From assembly GCA_005793285.1 (NCBI GenBank), contig SXPO01000243.1:1-29152 (forward strand): a stretch of 29,152 bases of DNA, read 5' to 3'. The notes beneath the pieces were generated by a model that saw only the letters and a program-made list of their open reading frames with translations, made no database searches and was not told the origin of the DNA. This DNA is from Nitrospiraceae bacterium (lineage in GTDB: Bacteria > Nitrospirota > Nitrospiria > Nitrospirales > Nitrospiraceae). The translations under genes and the position numbers were made by a program. Below are positions 19,242-29,152 of the stretch, in pieces; positions within the stretch are counted from its first letter, which is position 1, and each line of letters starts with the position of its first letter.

Positions 19242-21256
19242 AGCTATCGGCATTTCGGATTGAGATGTACAAGTCGATCTTGGACTCGCAGTGGGTGACC
19301 GTGAACGACCTGACCGTTCTCGTAGGCAAGAATGAGGTGGGAAAAACCTCATTGCTACGCGGACTGCATAAGTTCAACCCGTTCCATGCTGATCCTTATG
19401 ACATCACACGAGAGTGGCCAAGGGCTCATCGTGACAAGCGAACTGAGAAGCAGATCGTCTGCCGCACTCGGTTCAAGATCGAGCCTGAGGAGGAGCAGAA
19501 GCTTTCAGAAATCACTGGGGAGACGATCCAGATTGGCGAACTGGAAATTACGAAGAGCTACGCGGGAGAGTTTGAAATCGCCTTCCCCGGTGATTTGTTT
19601 CCTGACAGGTTGCATCCTAATGACATTGATAAGGCGATGGGGAAGCTTCCCAAGATGCCGGATGAGGTGACAGAGTCGTTTAAGGTTGAAGCGGCAGAGG
19701 TGGCGGCCGAAGCGCGCCGTCTTGCCGCAGAGGGGCGCTTTACGGAGCTGGTCAAATTACCAGATGTTGCGGTTCAGAGGCTGCGTGGATCGCAGGGAGG
19801 GGGAAAAATACAACCTCAGTATCAGAACGAAACGCAGTATATCGACCAGTTTGCGAGTCAGCTTCGAAGCACCGTTCAGGAGTTGCAAAAAACTGAGACT
19901 GTGCAGCACAAAGCGCATGACTATGTGGTGAGCCGAATTCCCACTTTCGTCTACATGGACGAGTATAAGTCGTTCCGCGGCACTGCAATGCTCAATGAGG
20001 TTCAGCAGCGTCGTAAAAGACCTGAGCCCGACGACGAGGCTCTACTGACGATTCTGGCTCTGTCAGGTTTGGACCTAGATCAACTGGTTAAGAAAGGGAA
20101 TGAAGCAGATAAGGAAGAACGCCAGTATGATCTTGATGACGGGGCTTCAACGCTTACTGAGAAGATCAAGGGGCATTGGGGACAACTGAAGTATGATGTC
20201 CGGTTTAATGCTGACGGCCAACAGTTTTTTACCTTTATCCGGGATCCGAAAGACAAAGCGCTTATCCGATTAGAAGAGCGATCACGTGGCTTTCAATGGT
20301 TTTTCTCGTTTGATCTTTTGCTGATGCATCAAACCAAAGGTACATTCGAGGGGTGCGTCATTCTGTTGGATGAGCCAGGGCTACACCTGCACCCTGAAGG
20401 GCAACAGGATCTCCTGAAACGGCTTGGGGAATACGCGAAGGGGAATGTGCTGATCTACTCTACTCACCTTCCGTTCATGATCGACCTGCAGGAGCCTGAT
20501 CGTATTCGTATTCTGAGCGAGACAGCGAACGGCATGGTGGTTACGGACGACCTAACGCAGACGCAGGCGGAGGGAAAGCTGACTCTGCAGGCTGCCCTTG
20601 GGATCAGCGGACGTACAAGTTATCTGGTGGCGGATCGAAACCTTGTGGTCGAGGGTGTGGATGACTATTGGCTGATTTCTGCGTTGTCCAGTCTTGCGAG
20701 TCGGTCAGGGATGCAGGCGATGCCCGAGGACATGCTTATCACGCCGGCTGGCGGTGCATCGGAGGTGACTTACATTGCCACCTTTATGGTTGGGCAGGAG
20801 CTTGGCGTTGTAGCCTTATATGATACAGATGAGTCCGGAACGACGGCGAAAGACAAATTTGTAAAGAAGTGGCTGGCGCGATACCACGATAGACCGGCTG
20901 GAGCGCTTGGGCTGGGAGATGTATGGAAGTTGTCAGGCGAGGCATCAATCGAGGATTTATTCCCAGACGATTTCTATCTTGGATATATTCGGAAACTGTA
21001 CGAGAAGCAGCTGTCTGCTGTTGGTGTCGGAGACATCGCTCTCAACAAGGGCGGTCAGTTGGTGAAACGAGTGGAGAGCTTTTTTGAAGTTCACAAACTT
21101 ATTTTCAACAAAGGATCCATTGCCAAGCGGATCGCAAGAGATATCCGCGCAATGAGCAAATGGACGGAGCTTCCGAAGGAGACGCAGGAACGCGGAGTAA
21201 TGCTGTTAGCGGGAATCACAGATGCCGCTGAAAAGCTAAATGTTCGAGCTGAATGA
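19238..21256 (+). CDS. OLD-like ABC-class ATPase with C-terminal TOPRIM nuclease domain
   Basis: A 672-residue overcoming-lysogenization-defect type protein. It starts MKLSAFRIEMYKSILDS, with Walker A VGKNEVGKTS (residues 29-38). A charged coiled region (about 150-270) separates this from Walker B CVILLDEPGLHLHPE (373-387) and the IYSTHLP histidine switch (406-412). The C-terminal TOPRIM domain shows the catalytic glutamate in VVEGVDD (E472) and the DxD pair in YDTDESG (D529, D531). Family members are ATP-regulated nucleases, several of them antiphage (OLD, GajA, PARIS-like). ATG 19238 has GGAGG five bases upstream and overlaps the stop of the mini-ORF. Its stop lies 6 bp from the stop of the convergent DUF499 gene. 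Confidence 0.88.
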   Translation: MKLSAFRIEMYKSILDSQWVTVNDLTVLVGKNEVGKTSLLRGLHKFNPFHADPYDITREWPRAHRDKRTEKQIVCRTRFKIEPEEEQKLSEITGETIQIGELEITKSYAGEFEIAFPGDLFPDRLHPNDIDKAMGKLPKMPDEVTESFKVEAAEVAAEARRLAAEGRFTELVKLPDVAVQRLRGSQGGGKIQPQYQNETQYIDQFASQLRSTVQELQKTETVQHKAHDYVVSRIPTFVYMDEYKSFRGTAMLNEVQQRRKRPEPDDEALLTILALSGLDLDQLVKKGNEADKEERQYDLDDGASTLTEKIKGHWGQLKYDVRFNADGQQFFTFIRDPKDKALIRLEERSRGFQWFFSFDLLLMHQTKGTFEGCVILLDEPGLHLHPEGQQDLLKRLGEYAKGNVLIYSTHLPFMIDLQEPDRIRILSETANGMVVTDDLTQTQAEGKLTLQAALGISGRTSYLVADRNLVVEGVDDYWLISALSSLASRSGMQAMPEDMLITPAGGASEVTYIATFMVGQELGVVALYDTDESGTTAKDKFVKKWLARYHDRPAGALGLGDVWKLSGEASIEDLFPDDFYLGYIRKLYEKQLSAVGVGDIALNKGGQLVKRVESFFEVHKLIFNKGSIAKRIARDIRAMSKWTELPKETQERGVMLLAGITDAAEKLNVRAE

Positions 21257-21262
21257 TGCTGC

Positions 21263-24067
21263 TCACTCCCAATCAGGAGTTTTGATTCCAAGGCTGCGTG
21301 CGTTCTCCGATACGGCGCGCTTTACCTGGTCTGACGCTCCATCAGGGAATTCAGCAGAAATTTCTAGCACCACTTTTACAGTAGCATTGGGATCAGAGCA
21401 GAGCACTTTAACGATTTCCTCGGCAAGCTGTACCAGATGCATCTTTGCGGTTGCGGCAGGAACCTCATGCGAGGCGTGAAAGAGCCTTGGTTTGGGTAGG
21501 CCGGGAGTTGCGCCTGGTGGAGTAGGCAGTGGCGGGAGTGGGGTAGCACCCCCTGTCTCAGACTTCCCAGTACTCGGCTCTGGTGTTGCTGGACTTGGTC
21601 TGGTTGCTTCTTCATAGGCACGAGCGGCATCAGGCTCGATCAGAAGCAACGTGTCGTCGAATTGAATGTTTGCGTTACCAAGCTGGAAGCCCTCAAAGGT
21701 TTCGCCGCTCTGACCATAGGCCGTGCCAAAGAAGTCACGGCTGGCAGCTCCAGTACGAATAGCGTGCGCAAGCACATCGCGGTTCTTTAAGCGCGGTAGA
21801 TAGAGGTAGCGCAGGGTGTCTTCCCAGAAGGCCATTACTTTGGCTGCGGGCTGTCCTGGCTTCCAATAGAGGTCTTTGAGCTTTGTGCGAAGGTGAATCG
21901 GCGACCAGGTTGTGATGACAAGTTCGTTCTCGCTACATACGCGCTCTATTTCACTAGCGACCGAACCGCCGGTTGTGGTGAGGGTGAACGCCTCAATAAG
22001 TGGTTTGGGGTCTGTCGGTGTTTCTTGCACAGCACAGAGAAGCCACCGGTAGCATTCACGGGCCGCACGGGGTAGCACTTCTTCTGCTGTCCTCAATTCT
22101 TTTTCAGCCTGGTTTTTCTGCAAAAGGTCGATGTTAAGACGACCCTCTTTCACGTCGTCTACAATAGATCCCCAGGCAAGTGCCACGCGAGCAGCATCAG
22201 TCAGGCGCGAAAGTGTCCCATGGTCGGCGGCCAGGAAAATCAGCCGATTGCCACGATAGCGCGGTTTGGGTCCATTGTTTCGGACGTAGTCAAGGGCGGC
22301 TTCAAAAGCGAGGCGTGGTTCGTCTCGGGAATACCAACTCTCTGGTGGAAGAACAACCAGTCTGAGCCCGCTGTCGTCCGGAACATCGCCATGGGGCGTG
22401 AAAATATGTGCGCCGTCAAAGACGGTTGCAGCACCAACCGCACGTTTGAGCGCTTCAGCCATCTTGCCACGAATTTCTGTTTTCTCGTCGAAGCGGCGTT
22501 TGCGGTCTTCCATTTCACGGCGCAGATTGGCGCGGGTATCAAACCAGAAGCGGGTGGCATCCAAAACTTTGTCGCCTGAAGTGTTGAGATAGTGTAGCCG
22601 GTCGGCAAGACGGTTAAGCGCATCAGAATAAACGGAAGATGGTTGGCCTGGCTGGAGGCATCCGAGCAGAACACGGGCACGGTCGATGCCACGGCTACCA
22701 ACTTTAGAAGCTACTGATGATGGTGCGCTACCAAGGAATAGGGTGCGTGCCACACGGCGGGCAGCGCCCACCTGGCCGAAGCGCGGTTCCTTGTTCTCCA
22801 AATCCGTCGTCTCGGCGCGCTCACCATCAATATCGCGCTCTATAACCGGATCCCAGCCTGCCGGCAGGTAGTAAGTCAGTTCATTGCGGGTGCTCCCATC
22901 GTGGAGTGGAAGACTTCCGGGCAGGATCATGAGGTCCTTGTTGTCATCCTTCCAGAGGCGATAAATAACCTTGGCCATGAGTTTCAAGACACCACGGGTG
23001 CGCTGAAAGCCATCGATGGTGGTCCAGTCTTCGTAGAGGCGGTCGAAGACTTCGGGATGGATAGGGTAAGCATTCACAATTCGATCGTAGTAACGACCTT
23101 CCTGGGTCTCTGTGGGCAGCTTTGAACCTTCTGCCACATAGGCGTCGGCGAAAGCACGGCAGACTGTATTACGGGCTGTTGTGTCGCGGACTGGTTCAAA
23201 TAGCCGCCGCCGCACGATCTCGAAAGCCTCCTCAGTGGCGACCGGCTTCCACAAAGCCTGAACGCGGCCAAAGGTTTTCTCCAGAGCACGCAGAGCTGCG
23301 GCACCGCGTTGGCTGCCTGCCTCAACTTCTGACTCCGGTAAGGATGCCAATACGATCGCGGTCGGGACAAGCTTTACTGCTTCAGTAAGCGCCTGAATAA
23401 AAGAGAGGTTACTGTCATAACTCCCGCCGCTTAAAGGCTGCCCTTCTGGGAACTGGCGGACATAGGCCACCAACTCGTCGATCAGAACCACGCAGGGGGC
23501 GTATGCAGCGAGGAGCTCCCGCAGAACGTCTTTACCGGGAGATGTCCCAGTCGCATCCGCGTCTTTGAGGAGTGCGAATGCCTCGCTGCCGCCAAGTTGC
23601 CAGGCCAACTCGCCCCAGAGGGTCTTGATTGCTTGTTTGCCACGCTTCCATGGCTGGCCGGGGGCATGAGCGGTTCCATCCAGCACAGCCACACGCGCCT
23701 GAGGGACATCCATCAATCCAGCTTGATCGAGCAGGGCCGGGACACCTGGTAATTGAGAGAGTGCGCACTTGCGGGTCGTAAGATGATAGACCGCAAGCAT
23801 GGTGTGGGTCTTGCCGCCGCCGAAAGCTGTCTGGAGTTGGACAACCGGCTCGCCACCCTTTCCGATGAGGCGCTGTGCTACCTGTGTAAGCAAGAGGCTC
23901 ATACCTTCAGTGATGAAGGTACGATCGAAGAAGGCAACAGCATCCTGATATTCGCGCGTCGCTTTGCCGCTATGTACGGCCGTGATGTCGGCGGCAAATT
24001 CAGATTGCTGAAAGGTTCCTTCCAGCACGTCACGGTGGGGAACTGCGATTTCTCTCCAGGGCTTCAT
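21263..24067 (-). CDS. DUF499 AAA-type ATPase of a defence operon (BrxC/PglY-related)
   Basis: A 934-residue cytoplasmic ATPase. The start [19 protein letters not shown], followed by [12 protein letters not shown], is typical of DUF499 proteins. Walker A is FGGGKTHTM (82-90) and Walker B is [12 protein letters not shown] (192-203). A proline-rich linker (about 825-870) precedes a C-terminal domain ([19 protein letters not shown], then [11 protein letters not shown]) that also recurs in the family. BREX BrxC/PglY is assigned to the same DUF, from memory. It lies 14 bp behind the methyltransferase gene with a strong ribosome site (GGAAGGAAAGAG), so it is the last gene of the helicase-methyltransferase-ATPase operon. 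Known relatives act in phage exclusion; the exact activity is unknown. Confidence 0.88.
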   Translation of the reverse strand: MKPWREIAVPHRDVLEGTFQQSEFAADITAVHSGKATREYQDAVAFFDRTFITEGMSLLLTQVAQRLIGKGGEPVVQLQTAFGGGKTHTMLAVYHLTTRKCALSQLPGVPALLDQAGLMDVPQARVAVLDGTAHAPGQPWKRGKQAIKTLWGELAWQLGGSEAFALLKDADATGTSPGKDVLRELLAAYAPCVVLIDELVAYVRQFPEGQPLSGGSYDSNLSFIQALTEAVKLVPTAIVLASLPESEVEAGSQRGAAALRALEKTFGRVQALWKPVATEEAFEIVRRRLFEPVRDTTARNTVCRAFADAYVAEGSKLPTETQEGRYYDRIVNAYPIHPEVFDRLYEDWTTIDGFQRTRGVLKLMAKVIYRLWKDDNKDLMILPGSLPLHDGSTRNELTYYLPAGWDPVIERDIDGERAETTDLENKEPRFGQVGAARRVARTLFLGSAPSSVASKVGSRGIDRARVLLGCLQPGQPSSVYSDALNRLADRLHYLNTSGDKVLDATRFWFDTRANLRREMEDRKRRFDEKTEIRGKMAEALKRAVGAATVFDGAHIFTPHGDVPDDSGLRLVVLPPESWYSRDEPRLAFEAALDYVRNNGPKPRYRGNRLIFLAADHGTLSRLTDAARVALAWGSIVDDVKEGRLNIDLLQKNQAEKELRTAEEVLPRAARECYRWLLCAVQETPTDPKPLIEAFTLTTTGGSVASEIERVCSENELVITTWSPIHLRTKLKDLYWKPGQPAAKVMAFWEDTLRYLYLPRLKNRDVLAHAIRTGAASRDFFGTAYGQSGETFEGFQLGNANIQFDDTLLLIEPDAARAYEEATRPSPATPEPSTGKSETGGATPLPPLPTPPGATPGLPKPRLFHASHEVPAATAKMHLVQLAEEIVKVLCSDPNATVKVVLEISAEFPDGASDQVKRAVSENARSLGIKTPDWE

Positions 24068-24081
24068 GGCCTCTTTCCTTC

Positions 24082-26976
24082 CTAACCAAATAGAGTTGCT
24101 TGCTGTGGGCCCGGCACCTTGGCAGCGGCGGACTCAATGGCGCTCCAGCTTGAAATGATCTCGTTATAGGCCCGTGCATCTTCGCTCCATCCTGCACGCT
24201 CGCATAAGGTATAGAGGCGGTATGCGAGCTGTCGCGCGGCTTCAGCCTTAGCTTGGACGGCAGAGAACACTGCACCAGCACCGGTTTCACCATCGGTCTT
24301 GAAGACACGGATAAGATGATGAAGGGCTTCCCACACTGGTAAACGTTGGTCGGTGGTCGGGTCCCAATCTATGGGGTACTCTGTCCATTTGACAAGGCGG
24401 ACGATGCCGGCTGTGGCAAATAATACCCCTGCCTGTTTTACACCGTCTACGCTCGTGCCTTTGGCACGGGAAAGGGTTTCGGCATCGCCATACTTTCCAT
24501 CGTTCCAGCCGTGCTGCTCAAACCAGTGCAGGCAGAACTGCGTATCATGGTCGAATTCATCTTCGGCGAGAAAGCGGTTAATGAGTTGAAGAGCGGTCTT
24601 AACACTCATAGGCGTGCCGTCAGCTTCTAGCACGGCCGCGTACTTGGAAAAGACCGCCATGCCAGGACCAATGATGGCTTGTGAAAGATCCACAGGGGCT
24701 ACGGGCGAACGATCGTCCCCGGAGCCCTTCGTCATCTCGTCGAGAGCTTCCGGAAGTATCTGATTCAATTCTCGCTGAAAGGCGCGGCGTGAGATTGTGG
24801 CGGCATCTGCGGGCCGGGGGCGACAGACGAGAACGATGCTGGAGGCAAGAACGTTCGTTCCTGTCTTCAAACCTTGGTCCCGTTCAGTGCGCATCGGCCA
24901 AGTGCCGGTGATTGCAAATCCTGCCCTTATCACTGCATCGAGAAATGTTTCCCAGCCAGTGGATGCGGTGCCGGATTCAGTTTCTGTCTCCGACTGTTTG
25001 AAGGCATAGTAGATTGTAACCGGGAAAGCCTGGTGGACCTGAGCTGCGAGACGATGCATGGTTCTGGTCATGCCATCGAGAAAGAAAGCTTCTGCTTTCT
25101 GTTTGCTCCCGTGACGATATGGCGTAGCGACCAACTCCTCAGCTTTGGGCACAGTCACCGTGGCGAAGAGATCGGAAAAAACGGAGCGCAGCGAACGACG
25201 CAGCCAAAGATAGAAGTAATCAGACAGGTCGGCGTAGCCAATATTGTCATAGTATGGAGGATCCATCGAGACAATTTTTTGACGACTAATTGATTGAGTC
25301 TGTGCATCTGTCTGCGTGACTATGCCTGCTTGCGACGCTGGAAGTGCATTGACGATCACTTTCTGGATCCAATCTAAAGCCCCGGTCCAGTTGCCGGTGG
25401 AAGTCGATAGTGGATTACCCTCAGCGTAGTCCCATACCATGGGAATTCCTTGTCGGCCGAATGTCTGAACGATGAAGTCCCCGCCCCAAGGGGTCATCGA
25501 CGACCAGTAGTTCGCGCTGCGGCCGACGGCTAGACTCAAGTAGACGGTCAAAGCTTGAGCATAGGCTAATGCGCCGGTGCCGCCTTGGTCCAAGCATTTG
25601 TTATCATTGGGCATCCCAGCGGCGTCTGCATCTTTTCGAATTCTTTCGTGAACTTCAGAAACAAGGTCGCTGAATGTCGTCAATGCAACCAGCTGACGTG
25701 GGGTGAAGAGCTGGTGAAAATGAGTTATCCCATATGGAGGTGTCCAGAACGCTCGCAGGTCACCAGGTAATTTCGCATCTGGTTTCCATGTGGGCTCTGC
25801 ACTTGCCGCGATCTGTTCCATCTCTCTTGTGGGAGATAAATAGACTCGTCCGCGCTGACCTTCCGCCACCACAGCCATCAGCCTTGCACCCATCCTGGTG
25901 TGTGTGCCTTCGCTCTTAATGTAATCACTTTCGATCGGGATGTTCGACATTAAGCATCTGAAGTTTGCCCCACGCGCGAGCTTAGTCCCTTTTTTCGCTT
26001 CCGGTGGTGGACTGCCCATCTTGACCGTGAAACGATAACAGTCATGTTCGATGACAGGTTCCACATAGACTTCTTTTCCCTCTTTGCTCGATACAATGAA
26101 GGTCGAAGCAAGGGGCACATCGACATGCCGGAATGCCGGGTTGGGGCTTTTCACGGTGCGTACCCACAGCCAGGCAATAACGGTGAGCTTTTGGCCAATT
26201 AGAGTTTTCAGGTCGGTCCGTTCCTTCGCCATCTCATGCGTGACCTCAATAGGCGGATAGAGATCACCGATTCGCTTCTGTGCCGCGTCGCGCATCCATT
26301 GACCGTAATAGCGTACATCTTCGGCAAGACCCTGAGCCGCCTTCCATTCACGATCTATTAAATCTTTCGTGACCTTAGCTTCAGGATTGACCGGTGGCCT
26401 TCCCGCAAATTTCGGAGGTACCTCGATCATGGCCTTGTTGATAATGACTGCAACCGGGTTGAGATCTGAGGCATAGGCTTCAAGGCCAAGCCGCTGCGCT
26501 TCAAGGGGGATTGTTCCTCCACCGGCAAATGGATCATGGAGTCCCGGAAGTTCGTTAGGGTTAAAAAGATCAGCGGCTTGCGGGTGTTCCTTGTTCAGCT
26601 CGCATGTCTCCCGCCATGATTTACGAATTTCTGCGCGGGCTTTTTCGAGAATCTCGTCGTTAGTCGTACTTTCCCACTTGACGAGATCTTCAATGATCGA
26701 GAACAGGCGTTTTCGACTGGCTGCCCAGCTCGCCTTGAGATTATTGGGAGGGATTTCGCCGGGGTGTTCTAGCTCCCATTTCCAGGAAGGATCATTGACG
26801 AGCTGGCCGAAGATCACTGCCCGTGCGGCCGCAAGAGGTCGGCGTGCCCACCAGAGATGTAGCGTGCTGGGATGCCCCTGACGGATCGATTTTTCGCGGA
26901 CACACGCGACGTTGATAACGTCCAGTGGCAGTGCGACTTCAATAAGTTTCTTGGGGGCTTTGACAGAGTAAGTCAT
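24082..26976 (-). CDS. DUF1156 adenine-specific DNA methyltransferase of a defence operon
   Basis: A 964-residue methyltransferase that would mark host DNA at adenine N6. The start [20 protein letters not shown] and the block [20 protein letters not shown] are characteristic of DUF1156. The SAM-binding motif is [13 protein letters not shown] (148-160) and the catalytic motif [20 protein letters not shown] starts at residue 572. The order, motif I well before DPPY, fits N6-adenine enzymes of the COG1743 type, the class used as PglXI in type III BREX (from memory). ATG 26976 is one base past the helicase stop, so the genes are coupled; the upstream frame to 27105 lies inside the helicase gene and is rejected. 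Confidence 0.9.
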   Translation of the reverse strand: MTYSVKAPKKLIEVALPLDVINVACVREKSIRQGHPSTLHLWWARRPLAAARAVIFGQLVNDPSWKWELEHPGEIPPNNLKASWAASRKRLFSIIEDLVKWESTTNDEILEKARAEIRKSWRETCELNKEHPQAADLFNPNELPGLHDPFAGGGTIPLEAQRLGLEAYASDLNPVAVIINKAMIEVPPKFAGRPPVNPEAKVTKDLIDREWKAAQGLAEDVRYYGQWMRDAAQKRIGDLYPPIEVTHEMAKERTDLKTLIGQKLTVIAWLWVRTVKSPNPAFRHVDVPLASTFIVSSKEGKEVYVEPVIEHDCYRFTVKMGSPPPEAKKGTKLARGANFRCLMSNIPIESDYIKSEGTHTRMGARLMAVVAEGQRGRVYLSPTREMEQIAASAEPTWKPDAKLPGDLRAFWTPPYGITHFHQLFTPRQLVALTTFSDLVSEVHERIRKDADAAGMPNDNKCLDQGGTGALAYAQALTVYLSLAVGRSANYWSSMTPWGGDFIVQTFGRQGIPMVWDYAEGNPLSTSTGNWTGALDWIQKVIVNALPASQAGIVTQTDAQTQSISRQKIVSMDPPYYDNIGYADLSDYFYLWLRRSLRSVFSDLFATVTVPKAEELVATPYRHGSKQKAEAFFLDGMTRTMHRLAAQVHQAFPVTIYYAFKQSETETESGTASTGWETFLDAVIRAGFAITGTWPMRTERDQGLKTGTNVLASSIVLVCRPRPADAATISRRAFQRELNQILPEALDEMTKGSGDDRSPVAPVDLSQAIIGPGMAVFSKYAAVLEADGTPMSVKTALQLINRFLAEDEFDHDTQFCLHWFEQHGWNDGKYGDAETLSRAKGTSVDGVKQAGVLFATAGIVRLVKWTEYPIDWDPTTDQRLPVWEALHHLIRVFKTDGETGAGAVFSAVQAKAEAARQLAYRLYTLCERAGWSEDARAYNEIISSWSAIESAAAKVPGPQQATLFG

Positions 26977-26977
26977 G

Positions 26978-29152
26978 CTAGGTTCTTTCAGCGCGAGCGA
27001 GGAGGTTACTGAGATCATAATTGATGGAGGCAATGCCCCACCCTGGCTCACGGTCAAAAGGATTGCGGATGTAGTGCGGACCCTCCACTGCATCACCTTC
27101 ACCAACTAGCACGATCGCAAGCACAAATTTATCGCCCTGATTAAAGGCATAGAGCATTTCGTTACGGGTAAGGGTGACGGTGCTGGCCCCTTTGACGCGC
27201 CCCTTCACTTCGATGTGGCGAGGCTCCGGTTGGAGGCCACCTGCTGCAGGCGGGTAGGAGGTAAGATCCCAGCCACATTTAGCGGCGGAAACGTCTACTA
27301 CGCGGTATCCTCGGGCCTCCTCAGCGCGGCGAACTGCGTTCATGGCAAGACGCTCGATGCGGGCACGGGCAGCGGCATCAGCGGTAAAGGTTGCGGAGAC
27401 GGGATCGACCGGCTCATCACCGCGACGCTTGCGCATCAAGCCCGCCGGAACGACGAGCGCGCCACCCAACACTACCGGAGTGCCATTGACCACATGGCGC
27501 ATGGCGTAGAGTTCTTTCTTGCGATTTTCAAGCCGTCCTTCTAGGTCAGAAAGGGTGCGGCGAACGTTTTCCAGATTGAGCCGCACATCTTTACCAGCTT
27601 CACCATCTTCTTTGAGCTTCAACCAACGGTCTTGCCAGAAGGCGATTTCCTTGGTGAGGCGCTCGTGCACCGCGTTTAAGGTCTTTTCAACGTGAGCAGT
27701 GCGGCGACCGGCTACTTCGTTGTAGTGCTCTGGCACCAAGGTGGAGGCAGCCAAAGCAACAGCCCGAGGTTCCTGGTCAGCCATGATCCACGGCGCATCC
27801 AGTACGTCTTTAATGAGCGGGCGTTCGGATGGGTTTAATGGTTCTAGATCAAGATGAGGAGCCCAGCCGGCGAAAGTAGCTTGGCCGTCAGGAGCCACAC
27901 GGACAAATTGCATGCGCTTGGATAACACCATTCCATCGCCTGACTTGACCTCATGAGTGAGCAGAAATAGTAGCCACGGCTCCATTCCATCGTCCGTCGG
28001 ATCGACAAGGATTGCACCTTGCCGCAACAAATTGGCGTGTTGTTCGATGATTAAATCAGACATGGAGAGCATGAGCGGGTGGCCGGGATGCATGAGAACG
28101 GCACGGGTTTGTCCTGGTTTGTCGAGTGGCTGAATGGCCTCTCGCTCAAAGCAGACACGATCGTAGCGTTTGAGCACTGGTTCAAATTCCCGACGGTTGC
28201 GGCCGGTAATGCGCCGATCCCGCTCGCGGATGGCAACGGGCACATGAGCGATTTCAAAACGCCCTGCCTCGCGGGGGTGGGCGGCTCCGCCAAGGGAGGA
28301 GAAGGCCTGTAGGAAAAAGGAGCGCACGAAATAGGGTTGGAGGCGCCGCGCTTCCGCTTTTTCCATCTCTTCCTTGACGGAAAATAGCCGCTCCTGGCTC
28401 ATTGTTTCCTGAGCGAGTGCATTGCGATTCAGCAATGATTTGAGATGGTCGTGGTCGAGGGCATCATCAATCTTTTTCGTGAGGCGAGAACGGACTTCTG
28501 GTTGGTCACCATAGCGGATAGCCTGCATCAGCAGGTCTTTGAGACTTGTTTCTTCAAATATCTCACCAAGGATGTCAAAGACTCTGCCCTTGAGAGCTTC
28601 GCTTTCAACTTCGAGCTTCTTCAGAAGACGGTGATAAACATCGCCCTCACGAGTTTCTTTCGCAACGAGATTCCACAGATGGCAGACTTCAGTCTGGCCG
28701 ATACGGTGAATGCGGCCAAAGCGCTGCTCCAGCCGGTTCGGGTTCCAGGGGAGGTCGTAGTTGACCATGAGGTTCGCGTTCTGGAGATTCACGCCCTCGC
28801 CGGCAGCATCGGTAGCGACGAGTACGCGCACATCAGGGTCTGAGCGAAAGAGCGCCTGGAGACGGCGGCGCTCGTCGCGATGCGTGCCTCCATGAATGGT
28901 GATAATCGCGTCACTATTACCGAGCACGCCCGCAATTTTTCCATGAAGATAGTTGAGCGTGTCGCGATGCTCGGAGAAGATGATGATTTTGCGCTGGCGT
29001 CCCGTCGCGTCGTGCATTGCGGGGTCATTCTGGAGGATTTTGGAGAGCTCATCCCATTTTCGATCCTGACCTGAAGCCACAACGGCTTTCGCCTGGTGTT
29101 CGAGACCTTCAAGAAGGTGGATTTCGGCTTCGAGTTCAGCAACGGTTTTGGC
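26978..29152 (-). CDS. SNF2-type helicase with C-terminal DUF3883-like domain (partial, N-terminus outside window)
   Basis: The frame is open to the right edge, giving 724 C-terminal residues; the first helicase lobe lies beyond 29152. The second RecA lobe is clear: [44 protein letters not shown] (motif V) and [11 protein letters not shown] (motif VI), typical of SNF2/COG0553 helicases. The last 130 residues ([36 protein letters not shown]) match DUF3883, with the D-ExK pattern of a PD-(D/E)xK-like nuclease fold. It heads the visible part of the operon and its stop is one base from the methyltransferase start. It would translocate on or remodel foreign DNA and possibly cut it. Confidence 0.9.
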   Translation of the reverse strand, partial: AKTVAELEAEIHLLEGLEHQAKAVVASGQDRKWDELSKILQNDPAMHDATGRQRKIIIFSEHRDTLNYLHGKIAGVLGNSDAIITIHGGTHRDERRRLQALFRSDPDVRVLVATDAAGEGVNLQNANLMVNYDLPWNPNRLEQRFGRIHRIGQTEVCHLWNLVAKETREGDVYHRLLKKLEVESEALKGRVFDILGEIFEETSLKDLLMQAIRYGDQPEVRSRLTKKIDDALDHDHLKSLLNRNALAQETMSQERLFSVKEEMEKAEARRLQPYFVRSFFLQAFSSLGGAAHPREAGRFEIAHVPVAIRERDRRITGRNRREFEPVLKRYDRVCFEREAIQPLDKPGQTRAVLMHPGHPLMLSMSDLIIEQHANLLRQGAILVDPTDDGMEPWLLFLLTHEVKSGDGMVLSKRMQFVRVAPDGQATFAGWAPHLDLEPLNPSERPLIKDVLDAPWIMADQEPRAVALAASTLVPEHYNEVAGRRTAHVEKTLNAVHERLTKEIAFWQDRWLKLKEDGEAGKDVRLNLENVRRTLSDLEGRLENRKKELYAMRHVVNGTPVVLGGALVVPAGLMRKRRGDEPVDPVSATFTADAAARARIERLAMNAVRRAEEARGYRVVDVSAAKCGWDLTSYPPAAGGLQPEPRHIEVKGRVKGASTVTLTRNEMLYAFNQGDKFVLAIVLVGEGDAVEGPHYIRNPFDREPGWGIASINYDLSNLLARAERT

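Noticed and set aside
24082..27105. Methyltransferase start at 27105
   Set aside because: The first 43 codons would overlap the helicase 3' end, and DUF1156 proteins begin near [13 protein letters not shown], at 26976.
21263..29152. A DISARM or complete BREX system
   Set aside because: No DrmB, DrmC, PglZ, BrxA or BrxF homologue is visible; the available parts fit only a BREX-related three-gene set.

Overview
The window looks like part of a mobilizable plasmid, or an integrated plasmid-like element, from a Gram-negative proteobacterium. An alphaproteobacterium fits best: a Ti/RSF1010-type transfer origin lies between divergent relaxase and TraD-like genes, and the accessory genes are of kinds common on alphaproteobacterial plasmids. 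The host assignment is inference. Plasmid functions fill about 0-18.4 kb and a phage-defence block fills about 18.8-29.15 kb.

Layout. Left edge: start of an antitoxin-like gene leaving the window, a dif-like inverted repeat, and a tyrosine recombinase. 1.4-4.6 kb: a type IV prepilin fused to a tail-fibre-like stalk, and an inner-membrane GspF/PilC-type assembly protein, on the minus strand. 4.8-10.4 kb: mobilization module with a MobA/MobL relaxase, oriT, a TraD-like accessory protein, a VirD4-type coupling protein, and two related unknown proteins translationally coupled to it. 10.7-13.7 kb: replication and partition with an AT-rich region, DnaA boxes, four iterons, RepA, a ribbon-helix-helix protein and ParA. 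13.7-18.4 kb: minus-strand accessory genes including two paralogous unknown proteins, a nonsense-interrupted thermonuclease, small conserved proteins and the antirestriction protein ArdC. 18.8-21.3 kb: a HigA-like regulator without a visible toxin, a truncated second HigA start, and an OLD-like ATPase/TOPRIM nuclease. 21.3-29.15 kb: a minus-strand operon of SNF2-type helicase (N-terminus outside the window), DUF1156 adenine methyltransferase and DUF499 ATPase.

Two non-coding systems stand out. The first is a 24-bp palindrome (half-site TGTGGACGTGTT and its mirror image). It occurs about eight times in the plasmid part, mostly between genes but also inside the end of parA and at one stop codon, and I saw none in the defence block. 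It looks like an operator or centromere family. The second is a structured leader before ardC and two other accessory genes. An outer stem sequesters the Shine-Dalgarno sequence and an inner stem carries a constant 12-nt loop. The stem sequences differ between copies while pairing is kept, which suggests an RNA regulatory element controlling translation.

How it works together. The plasmid replicates from iterons with RepA, segregates with ParA and the small RHH protein, may resolve multimers with the recombinase acting at the dif-like site, and is mobilized by relaxase, TraD-like protein and VirD4 (no mating-pore genes are in view). ArdC would protect incoming DNA during establishment. The helicase-methyltransferase-ATPase cargo, possibly with the convergent OLD-like nuclease, would defend the host against other elements.
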